From an uncultured Treponema sp. (GTDB taxonomy: Bacteria; Spirochaetota; Spirochaetia; Treponematales; Treponemataceae): 10,993 nt of DNA. The position numbers and the translations under genes are program-made. The notes under the pieces were generated by a model that saw only the letters and a list, made by a program, of their open reading frames with translations, made no database searches and was not told where the DNA came from. The stretch spans positions 1 through 10,993 of the forward strand of contig CALAUH010000259.1 of the NCBI GenBank assembly GCA_937892225.1, read 5' to 3'. Shown here piece after piece: positions 5,426 through 10,993 of this stretch (position 1 is the first letter of the stretch; each line of letters opens with the position of its first letter).

Positions 5426-8014
5426 ATGCTTATAAGCAAGTCGGACTTTATCAATCTGTGCAAGTCTATGGGAAAGGATCCGGAGTTTGAAAAGCTCCGT
5501 GCAGAAGTTTTGTCTATCCTGAAGAAGCAGGCAAAATCAGAAGGAAATGAAAAGGACATCCATAAGTCTCTTTTAGAGATGGACAAGTCATTCAAGTATT
5601 TTGACAAGGATGACTTCATCATCAAGTCAGGATATCCGGTTGGTACTGTTCGTGAATGGAAGGGCAGAAAATATATCAAGGTTGCTCCAAACAAGTGGAA
5701 GCCTAAGTATGATTCAGAATCAAAGGGTGCAAAAAATTCCATTACTCGTCTTATGAAACAGGTTGAAAACTGCAAGAATGTCGAGGAACTCATGAACCTT
5801 GTCATGGAAAACAAACAGAGATTTACTGATGCAAACGGCAATCACCTTCCAATTGTTGACAAGCTCCGTGCTGCTGCTGACAAAAAGAATGATGCACTTT
5901 CTTCTGGCAGTGACAATAATGTTGGAAGCAAGAAAGAATCTCCAAAGACTGGAGAAAAAAAATATTCTTACGATGGGGAAAAGGACAGAGATAATATTAT
6001 TTCCAAACTGAAAAACAATGAACTTGTTCATCCTATGACTGGAAAAACAATGGATGTTACTGATGCTGTTTTATATGATGAAGTAAAAGATTTGTCGGAA
6101 GAAGAAAGGAATAAAAAACTTGATAAAGTTATCTCAGACGCAGAATTAAATTTCAAGAAAGATGAAAAAAAGTATAAAGAAAAAAAAGAATCTTATGAGT
6201 ATATGAGAAATTCAAAGACTTATAGTAATTCTGATTCGGAAACAAGAGCAAGATCCGCTATGGTAACTGCTCATACAAATATGGCAAATGATTTGTCTGA
6301 TATTGTTATTGCTAAGAAGATAAAATCAGAACTTAAAGAATCCGAAGCCGAAAAGCACAAGAACCGTTCAGATGCCATGAAAGGAAACAAAAATGCCTAT
6401 AAGGGTGGTCCAGATGAAGTTTCAAAGTACATAAACGGTAAAACAAATGACTTTAAGAAACGTGATTCTATGTTGGCAGATGCTATCCGTAAAAGATATG
6501 GAATTGATGAAAATGGTAAGAAGGATTCTTTTGAGTTGATGGGTGATCTTTATTCTAAAGTGAAAACTTCAAAACCCCATACAGACGGATGGTATGATGC
6601 TTTGAATAAGTATGATGAAGCTGCAAAGATTTATCATTCTGTAAATGGTGGTAAGGACATTGATTATTATAATTCTGAGATCGAGAAAGAAAGAATGAAA
6701 CCTAACTACAATAAAGATGTAGTAGAAGAACCAAAGAAAAAATCATCTAAGAATTCTAAGCCTGTAGCATCAGCCTATGCTCCATCTGAATCAACAGACC
6801 TTGACAGTAAGACTGTAATCGCTTCTAACAAGTCTATTGGAGAAGGTGAAGTTGAAATGCCTTACTCTAAGGAACTGGATGCTGAAATCAAGAGCCTTAA
6901 CAGCAACCGTTCTACAGATGAGACAAGGTATTTCATGAATCATGTTTACTATGATGATGGCAATCTTATTGCTACTGACGGTAGAAGAATTAAGACAATC
7001 AAGGTTGGTGAACTTGACGGAATTCCTAACGGTTCTTATGTTGATGTTGCTTCATCAAAAGACGGTGTAAAAATCAAGGCAAAAGAAGTTACTAATGATG
7101 CTGGTGAGAAGGCTAAATTCCCTGGTTACAAACAGGTTATTCCTTCAGAAAATACTCAGAAGGTAAGCCTTGATAACAATGTTCTTAAGGATAAACTCAA
7201 GACTATGCTTAAGGATGGATCCATCAACAAAAAAGATGGTAGAGTTGCCCTTGAATTCCGAGATGATGGTGTATTTGTTGACGGAACAAAAGTTGGTAAT
7301 GCATCAAACATTAAACTTAAGAGTGGTGGATGGAGTAATTCAGGTATAGATACAAACAACATCTTTGTAAATGCAAATTATCTTCTTGATGCTCTCACTG
7401 GAAATGAATCTACAATGATGCTGAGTGACAATGCCGGAAAAGCAATGTCAATCGGAACTGGATCTACAAATAATATCATCATGCCAATGAATCCTGTAAA
7501 TGATACTGATCCTAACAAACTTCCTGATTATGAAGCCGGAAGAAAGGCTAAGAATGAGGAGAATGAATCTAAGGCTCAGCGAAAGGCTAAGAATAAGAAA
7601 GAGATTGAAAATTATATGAATAGTTTCAATCAAACACAGGAACAGATTGATAAAATCAAAGAGAACATAAAGACTGCTGATGAAACAGTGATTAAGAATG
7701 CAATCGAAGCATATACTAAGGCTGAGAAGAAATTCAATAATCCCTCAGCAGCATTTAGTTCTGATGCTCCACAGTTAAATTCCTATGGCTACCGTTTGCT
7801 TGATATGGCAAATAAAGATCCTGAATTTGCTCCGTTACTCAAGGAAGCTGCAAAAAAATACGGCATTGAAGTAAGAAAATCACTTTTTGATGATCTTGAC
7901 TTTGAATACGATGAAGAAGAAATCATTGAAAAATCAGTAGACGGTTCAATGGATCTTTTTGAATCTGTAAACATTGCCGAAACAGTCCGCAGCGTACTTT
8001 CAGAAATAATCTAA
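5426..8014 (+). CDS. Large phage protein with embedded sliding-clamp (DnaN-like) domain
   Basis: The start is ATG at 5426, preceded by AAGGGAGA (5413-5420); the upstream TTG at 5405 lies on the far side of this site and is not used. It gives 862 residues. In order: N-terminal tag MLISKSDFINLCK; a basic module GTVREWKGRKYIKVAPNKW (73-91), recurrent in long phage proteins; a Lys/Glu-rich helical region; NRSDAMKGNKNA (313-324); then a clamp-like region. The clamp region has RYF...NLIATDGRRI (501-522), FPGYKQVIP (565-573), VNANYLLDAL (648-657) and NIIMPMN (683-689). These line up in order with the ATDGHRL, FPDYRRVLP, VSYVLDVL and YVVMPMR segments of DnaN domains II-III. Domain I is not evident. 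The C-terminus carries RKSLFDD (817-823) and an acidic tail. Bases ~5960-6730 are markedly AT-richer than the rest. The role of the clamp module is unknown: it may bind DNA or clamp-binding partners after delivery. Confidence 0.85.
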   Translation: MLISKSDFINLCKSMGKDPEFEKLRAEVLSILKKQAKSEGNEKDIHKSLLEMDKSFKYFDKDDFIIKSGYPVGTVREWKGRKYIKVAPNKWKPKYDSESKGAKNSITRLMKQVENCKNVEELMNLVMENKQRFTDANGNHLPIVDKLRAAADKKNDALSSGSDNNVGSKKESPKTGEKKYSYDGEKDRDNIISKLKNNELVHPMTGKTMDVTDAVLYDEVKDLSEEERNKKLDKVISDAELNFKKDEKKYKEKKESYEYMRNSKTYSNSDSETRARSAMVTAHTNMANDLSDIVIAKKIKSELKESEAEKHKNRSDAMKGNKNAYKGGPDEVSKYINGKTNDFKKRDSMLADAIRKRYGIDENGKKDSFELMGDLYSKVKTSKPHTDGWYDALNKYDEAAKIYHSVNGGKDIDYYNSEIEKERMKPNYNKDVVEEPKKKSSKNSKPVASAYAPSESTDLDSKTVIASNKSIGEGEVEMPYSKELDAEIKSLNSNRSTDETRYFMNHVYYDDGNLIATDGRRIKTIKVGELDGIPNGSYVDVASSKDGVKIKAKEVTNDAGEKAKFPGYKQVIPSENTQKVSLDNNVLKDKLKTMLKDGSINKKDGRVALEFRDDGVFVDGTKVGNASNIKLKSGGWSNSGIDTNNIFVNANYLLDALTGNESTMMLSDNAGKAMSIGTGSTNNIIMPMNPVNDTDPNKLPDYEAGRKAKNEENESKAQRKAKNKKEIENYMNSFNQTQEQIDKIKENIKTADETVIKNAIEAYTKAEKKFNNPSAAFSSDAPQLNSYGYRLLDMANKDPEFAPLLKEAAKKYGIEVRKSLFDDLDFEYDEEEIIEKSVDGSMDLFESVNIAETVRSVLSEII

Positions 8015-8042
8015 TCACTATTTCCCAGTTAAAAAAGTTTCT

Positions 8043-8076
8043 GACACGGTGGGGGTAAAAGCCTGCCGTGTCTTTT
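8043..8076 (+). terminator. Stem-loop after the clamp-domain gene, probable terminator
   Basis: A 7-bp stem GACACGG (8043-8049) / CCGTGTC (8066-8072) is extended inward by two wobble and two G-C pairs, with loop GGTAAAAG, then TTTT. An A run (8031-8036) lies on the left side. It comes 28 bases after the stop codon at 8012-8014 and 31 bases before the next ATG, so it can serve as terminator or as a leader hairpin. Confidence 0.65.
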
Positions 8077-8103
8077 CTAAATCAAATTAAGGAGTACACA
8101 AAT

Positions 8104-8763
8104 ATGCTAGTTATAAGAAAATCATTGTTTGATAAAATCTGTAAAGATTATGATATTGAAAAAGCGTACAAATATATCCGTAGATATATGGGGAAAGATG
8201 GAAAATGGCTCTATGTTTATCCATCAAATCAACCAAGAAATGTTACAAAACGTGCTGCAATAAAGAAAATTGCTATGGAAACTCCTATAATTCAAGGAGC
8301 TATCCTTGATGATTTATCAGAAGAAAATATTGATAAAGAATTGGATAAATTGAATAAATTAGGGGATTCTTTAAGATGTAAAGCATTAGGTAATAAGCAG
8401 ATATATATTAACGAAACAACTAAGTCTCATGGATTTGAAACAAAAGGTAAAGATAGAAGTGATGAAGAAACTATACACAAAATGCGATATTTACCTTTTG
8501 TTCCTGAAATTCTAAAAAATGGTAAATTACTTTTTAAGTCGTATAGACACGAATACGAATTCGATGAAGAAACAGGAAAGTATGGAAAGCAATTAAAACA
8601 TAAACACATGACTTATGGAATTGTTTGTAGAATTAAATATTTTGATAAGTCTAAGGGGAAAAATGTTGTAGAACCTTTGGAAATAGCTGTTGCTTATGAT
8701 GAAGAACATAAGAATTATGTCTTGTCTTTTATTGATTATGATATAAAAGTCGAGAAAAAATAA
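8104..8763 (+). CDS. Tagged small phage protein; C-terminal half possibly a barnase/EndoU/RelE-like nuclease
   Basis: The start is ATG at 8104 with AAGGAG at 8089-8094. The earlier in-frame GTG at 8068 falls inside the preceding hairpin and is rejected. It gives 219 residues. The N-terminus MLVIRKSLFDKICK is the tag seen at 3958 and 5426, followed by YKYIRRYMGKDGKWLYVYP (22-40), a short basic beta-type segment. The C-terminal half (about 98-215) has IYINETTKSHGFE (100-112), RYLPFVPEILKNGKLL (128-143) and then beta-rich segments ending YVLSFIDYD. This order (strand, conserved His, helix with a 'P.ilk.gkl' turn, repeated strands) resembles the phage nuclease domains described in polyvalent proteins. 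I cannot confirm catalytic residues; H109 is a candidate. The gene is clearly AT-richer than its neighbours (about 28-33% GC in sampled lines, with AAA/GAA/ATA codons), suggesting separate acquisition. Confidence 0.8.
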   Translation: MLVIRKSLFDKICKDYDIEKAYKYIRRYMGKDGKWLYVYPSNQPRNVTKRAAIKKIAMETPIIQGAILDDLSEENIDKELDKLNKLGDSLRCKALGNKQIYINETTKSHGFETKGKDRSDEETIHKMRYLPFVPEILKNGKLLFKSYRHEYEFDEETGKYGKQLKHKHMTYGIVCRIKYFDKSKGKNVVEPLEIAVAYDEEHKNYVLSFIDYDIKVEKK

Positions 8764-8766
8764 AAA

Positions 8767-8790
8767 AATCTCTGTTTCCAGAGATTCTTT
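8767..8790 (+). terminator. Intrinsic terminator for the 8104 gene
   Basis: An 8-bp perfect stem AATCTCTG (8767-8774) / CAGAGATT (8779-8786) with loop TTTC is followed by CTTTT and preceded by an A run that starts at the stop codon. The flanking A and T runs could make it work in both directions. Confidence 0.8.
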
Positions 8791-8903
8791 TACACCTTTA
8801 TAGAGCTAAATAACCATATAAAGAATAACCGCTTTCAGGTGGGTTCGATAGCAACTAACTATCACCATGAATAGTTATAATACCACAAAATGAATTTGTC
8901 AAC

Positions 8904-8933
8904 TGATTTCATGCAGAAATTCTGCTTAAATCA
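8904..8933. promoter_or_regulatory. Operator-like 30-base inverted repeat upstream of a promoter
   Basis: A perfect 13-base core, GCAGAA-A-TTCTGC (8913-8925), is nested inside TGATTT (8904-8909) / AAATCA (8928-8933). The outer arms are separated from the core by CAT and TT. It ends four bases before the TTTACA -35 box at 8938. The position and dyad symmetry suggest a protein-binding site, probably for an activator or repressor. No binding protein can be named. Confidence 0.5.
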
Positions 8934-8937
8934 TACA

Positions 8938-8965
8938 TTTACAAATTGCACTTTTTGTGTATAAT
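8938..8965 (+). promoter_or_regulatory. Sigma-70-type promoter TTTACA-N16-TATAAT
   Basis: TTTACA (8938-8943) matches the -35 consensus at 5 of 6 bases and TATAAT (8960-8965) is a perfect -10, with a 16-base spacer. Transcription would start near 8972, leaving a ~110-base leader before the ATG at 9084. It is the best promoter match I found in the window. Confidence 0.65.
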
Positions 8966-9086
8966 GTAATTCAGACATTAATTTTACTTATCTATATGAT
9001 TTGACTTTACAAAGGCAGTCATTCCGTTTTCGGAGTGGCTGCTTTTTTTTATTCTAATTTTTTTCAGGGGAGAGAAGAGAATTATG
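8959..9086 (+). repeat. Leader cassette copy 2 (paralogous to 5312-5428)
   Basis: This is the second copy of the promoter, terminator and ribosome-binding-site unit. It has a full TATAAT -10 box and a longer T run than copy 1. Its ATG is the start of the 68-residue protein. Confidence 0.6.
9011..9050 (+). terminator. Orphan intrinsic terminator in the leader of the appendage genes
   Basis: A 12-bp stem GCAGTCATTCCG (9015-9026) / CGGAGTGGCTGC (9031-9042), including two G-U pairs, has loop TTTT and eight T after it (9043-9050). The upstream AAA can extend the stem. It lies between the promoter at 8938-8965 and the start codon at 9084 with no gene in between, so it should stop most transcripts from that promoter unless antiterminated. 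Confidence 0.85.
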
Positions 9087-9290
9087 GACTTCAATCTTTA
9101 CAAGGGTGAAATGGGAAGTTTTGAATGTACTGAAATTGACAACAACAAGTATACATTCATGGGTCTTTCATCTGATGTCGCAAAGCTTCCAAAGGGAGAT
9201 ATGATTGCGACAGGATCCATTGCCGTATGTCTTGATACTGGTGACAACTACATCTATCACAGACCTACTCAGACATGGATTCTTCAGTAG
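9084..9290 (+). CDS. Small phage structural-region protein, 68 residues
   Basis: ATG at 9084 has GGGGAG at 9067-9072. The product is a compact beta-rich protein: MDFNLYKGEMGSFECTE, then DVAKLPKGDMIATGSIAVCLDTGDNYIYHRPTQTW. The 'LP.gd..ATGS.a...DtGd.Y.Y....TW' pattern is one I associate with small proteins beside tail or appendage genes in many phages. The exact role is not known to me. There is no signal peptide or membrane segment. The next gene starts 22 bases downstream, so 9084, 9313 and 10349 form one operon. Confidence 0.85.
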   Translation: MDFNLYKGEMGSFECTEIDNNKYTFMGLSSDVAKLPKGDMIATGSIAVCLDTGDNYIYHRPTQTWILQ

Positions 9291-9312
9291 TTTCTTTTAG
9301 GGAGAGTTTATT

Positions 9313-10338
9313 ATGGATGGAATGACAGCCTATCTTTTGGCTAAAGCCTTTACTGCTGCTACTGCCGACCAGTTCGGTGCGGTAAAAGGAGCTCCGTGTA
9401 CGGTTGCCGGAACAAGAAAGGATGCAGATGGAAACACTGTATTCACTCTTTCCTGGAAGAACGATGCAGGAGTGGTTAAGACAACCGACATAACGGTTAC
9501 ACGTGGAACAGATGGAACTTCAATTACAAAGGTTGAACTTGATGCTGAAAACCATCTTTTCATTACATATTCCAACGGAACGAAGTTTGATGCCGGACAG
9601 ATTGATACCACTGAAGGACTTGATGAAGATCTGACGGCAACGGTTGCAATCGGAACTGTAACAAGCGGTAAGAAGTATGTTAAGGGAACATCCCTTGAAT
9701 CAATCATCAGGGATATTCTCATAAAGGTTGAAGCTCCAACTGTTGTACTGACTTTGGATCCGTCTAAAACGGTATATGACATCGTAAATGAGCAGATTAC
9801 AAGCATCATGCTCAAGGCAAATGTTACAAAGAAAACATACGATATCAAGAAACTCAGTTTTTACCTTGATGATGTTCTCATTGAATCAAGGGACATTACT
9901 GCTGGTGGAATGAATAATTTTGCATATACTCCGGCAACTCCAATCAAAAAGACTTCAACTTTCAAGGCTGTTGTATCGGATATTGAAAACAACTCAAGCG
10001 ACAGTTCCGTGAAGGTAAATTTTGTTGGCAATTCCTATTATGGCATCGTTGAGCCTACTGTAGGAGAACCTACGGAAGCACAGGTAAAGGCACTGAACAA
10101 GAATCTTAAGATTTCAAAGGGATATGTATTTAAGGATATAACCTGCGATTACAACAAGGTTGTCTATGCCTATCCACAAAGTTTTGGTGCTTTGACATCA
10201 ATTAAGGATGTTGAAAACAACATCAATTACACGAACAGTTTCACGAGAACTTCACTGAAAATTGATGGTATTGACTATTACTGCTACACACTGAATGAGC
10301 CGACAGGTGCTGACGGTGTTGAGCTTACATTCGCATAG
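9313..10338 (+). CDS. Phage virion appendage / fibre-like protein, 341 residues
   Basis: ATG at 9313 follows AGGGAGAG at 9299-9306. The protein is beta-rich, with many Thr, Val and Asp residues. The N-terminal part (MDGMTAYLLAKAFTAATA) is helical and could anchor to another virion protein. Next come a repeat-like beta segment (TVTRGTDGTSITKVEL, near 62-77), the link YVKGTSLESIIRDIL (about 121-135), an Ig-like or similar beta domain (about 140-230), and a C-terminal domain starting YYGIVEP, with VVYAYPQSFGALTSIKDV and a final strand GVELTFA. The KGTSLE.IIRDIL link and the 'YayP..fG.L.sI.D' C-terminal domain are, from memory, recurrent in phage tail, fibre or appendage proteins. It probably sits on the particle surface. 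The receptor is unknown. Confidence 0.8.
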   Translation: MDGMTAYLLAKAFTAATADQFGAVKGAPCTVAGTRKDADGNTVFTLSWKNDAGVVKTTDITVTRGTDGTSITKVELDAENHLFITYSNGTKFDAGQIDTTEGLDEDLTATVAIGTVTSGKKYVKGTSLESIIRDILIKVEAPTVVLTLDPSKTVYDIVNEQITSIMLKANVTKKTYDIKKLSFYLDDVLIESRDITAGGMNNFAYTPATPIKKTSTFKAVVSDIENNSSDSSVKVNFVGNSYYGIVEPTVGEPTEAQVKALNKNLKISKGYVFKDITCDYNKVVYAYPQSFGALTSIKDVENNINYTNSFTRTSLKIDGIDYYCYTLNEPTGADGVELTFA

Positions 10339-10348
10339 GAGTTGAATT

Positions 10349-10993
10349 ATGGCTATTTCATATCTTGATAACCTTAACATAAAGAAAAAAGCTCCAAACG
10401 TTGAACGTGACCTGTTCCAGACAGTTGCGGACATGGTTGCGTGGAGTGAAAACTATCTTCCTGCTATTTTCCCTTGTTATGTAGTGGAAACTGGAAAACG
10501 TTATGTCTACAACGAATCAAACAGTGTAGATCCTGAGCTTGGAAAATGGCGTGAGGATGCTGGCGGATCTGCCGATTTGAGCAACTACTACACAAAAAAG
10601 GAAATTGATGAAAACATCATCAAGCCGCTTGAAGAAGAAAAGGTTGATGTAAACACTGAGAATATCGGTGACATGACAACTTTGAAAGTTGATACATGGA
10701 CTTCTCTTGTTCAGGCTATCAACGATGTTTATGACAAGCAGATTAAAACAATCGTTTATACAACTAAAACAGTTGATGAAGTTACTTCCAAGATCCTTAA
10801 AGTTACATTCAATGACAATTCAACATCTGACATTGATGTTACGGCATTGATTACCGGCTCAAAGATTGATGAACTTTCAAACGTTGATACAACGGACATT
10901 GAAAACGGACAGGCTCTTGTATTTGATGAAACAAGCAGCAAGTTCAAGCCTAAGACATTCGACCTTGAAGGCGTATTGAAATCGGCTCAGGAT
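10349..10993 (+). CDS. Phage virion appendage protein, N-terminal part (runs off the window)
   Basis: ATG at 10349 has AGGAG at 10337-10341, which overlaps the stop codon of the upstream gene and indicates tight coupling. The frame stays open for 215 codons to the window edge. The N-terminus reads MAISYLDNLNIKKKAPNVE, then WSENYLPAIFPCYVVETGKR and YVYNESNSVDPELGKWR. I recognise this pattern from phage fibre or appendage proteins, in which an N-terminal attachment part is followed by repeats. Then come YYTKKEIDENI (the common 'YTK.EID' fibre linker), a helical stretch, a beta segment with TFNDNSTSDIDV, and a 'LSNVDTTDIENGQALVFDETSSKF' type repeat (starting near residue 184), also typical of fibres. 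The C-terminus is not visible. Confidence 0.85.
   Translation, partial: MAISYLDNLNIKKKAPNVERDLFQTVADMVAWSENYLPAIFPCYVVETGKRYVYNESNSVDPELGKWREDAGGSADLSNYYTKKEIDENIIKPLEEEKVDVNTENIGDMTTLKVDTWTSLVQAINDVYDKQIKTIVYTTKTVDEVTSKILKVTFNDNSTSDIDVTALITGSKIDELSNVDTTDIENGQALVFDETSSKFKPKTFDLEGVLKSAQD

Larger units (their letters stand above)
5312..5428 (+). repeat. Leader cassette copy 1 (paralogous to 8959-9086)
   Basis: This stretch and 8959-9086 share, in order: GTAT[TA]ATGT; a TTAAT-rich spacer; ACTTAACAAGGGCAG versus ACTTTACAAAGGCAG; the terminator descending arm GGCTGC with a T run and ATT; then CAG, a purine-rich ribosome-binding site with AGAAGAG, and ATG. The hairpin tops differ. The order and spacing (51 versus 54 bases from the -10 box to GGCAG) indicate a duplicated regulatory unit. 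Confidence 0.6.
8791..9083 (+). other. Gene-free regulatory region before the appendage genes
   Basis: No ORF with a credible start and ribosome-binding site is seen on either strand. The left part (8791-8900) holds overlapping short inverted repeats: GATAG 8847-8851 / CTATC 8859-8863, and TAACTAT 8856-8862 / ATAGTTA 8871-8877, which share bases and cannot form together. A direct repeat AATAACC flanks ATATAAAG. A long inverted repeat, a promoter and a terminator follow and are listed separately. Confidence 0.6.

Noticed and set aside
8068..8103. GTG start for the 8104 gene
   Set aside because: It lies in the right arm of the preceding hairpin. The ATG at 8104 has AAGGAG at proper spacing and gives the conserved N-terminal tag.
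8809..8831. Direct repeat AATAACC twice, 16 bases apart
   Set aside because: Seven bases in an AT-rich spacer is easily chance, and no further copies were seen.
8830..8870. tRNA-like GGGTTCGATA with a nearby ACCA
   Set aside because: The flanking bases do not form a 5-bp T stem, and no acceptor, D or anticodon arms can be drawn on either strand.
9330..9848. 172-residue minus-strand ORF opposite the appendage gene
   Set aside because: It has no ribosome-binding site and a low-complexity Ser/Val composition. The forward frame is a coherent beta-rich phage protein with correct spacing to its neighbours.
1..10993. CRISPR array, insertion sequence, integrase or attachment site
   Set aside because: No regularly spaced repeats, transposase motifs, terminal inverted repeats or recombinase frames were seen on either strand.

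Overview
The window looks like part of a phage or prophage genome, about 35-40% GC. The evidence is a run of long, charged, coiled-coil-rich proteins on the + strand followed by two virion-appendage-type proteins. Nearly every gene has a strong purine-rich Shine-Dalgarno sequence (GGGGAG, AGGGAG, AGGAG), which argues against a Bacteroidetes host. The one minus-strand gene encodes a classical signal peptide with an AxA cleavage site, which fits a diderm host. A spirochaete such as a gut Treponema is only a guess; no host gene is present.

Left part (1-3901): one very long reading frame enters from the left and seems to run to 3901. It is broken by two -1 frame changes, near 57-63 (A AAG GGG) and near 1542-1545 (an A run). 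The pieces (1-150, 147-1634, 1598-3901) probably make one protein of about 1,300 or more residues. Its C-terminal part resembles large proteins of unknown function from phages and plasmids (signatures WVVAGPAKFN and GFRWSPS...AWQRQL).

Middle (3958-8763): three further + strand genes. The 275-residue protein at 3958 has no recognised domain. The 862-residue protein at 5426 contains a sliding-clamp (DnaN-like) module at about residues 480-690. The 219-residue protein at 8104 is AT-rich and has a C-terminal half that may be a small nuclease of the barnase/EndoU/RelE-like type found in phage polyvalent proteins. The N-termini of these three proteins share a short tag (hydrophobic-I-x-K-S). Related copies lie at the C-terminus of the 3901 protein and near the C-terminus of the clamp protein. 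Each also carries a short basic 'KYIxR..GK..Y.Y'-like segment, and three long proteins share a GNxNA motif. I infer a family of co-packaged or co-delivered phage proteins; this is not shown by sequence alone. A lone minus-strand gene (4849-5217) for a small exported protein sits between them like a phage 'moron' and has an operator-like palindrome upstream.

Right part (8764-10993): a roughly 320-base gene-free stretch holds a terminator, a large inverted repeat, a good promoter and a second terminator. After it come a 68-residue protein, a 341-residue appendage or fibre-like protein and the start of another appendage protein that runs off the window.

Regulation: a hairpin stands 19-33 bases before the start codon of each gene that follows a gap. 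Two of these (5361-5402 and 9011-9050) are full intrinsic terminators with no complete + strand gene between them and the preceding terminator. Together with a matching -10 box and ribosome-binding region they form two diverged copies of one leader cassette. This suggests attenuation/antitermination control or short leader RNAs.
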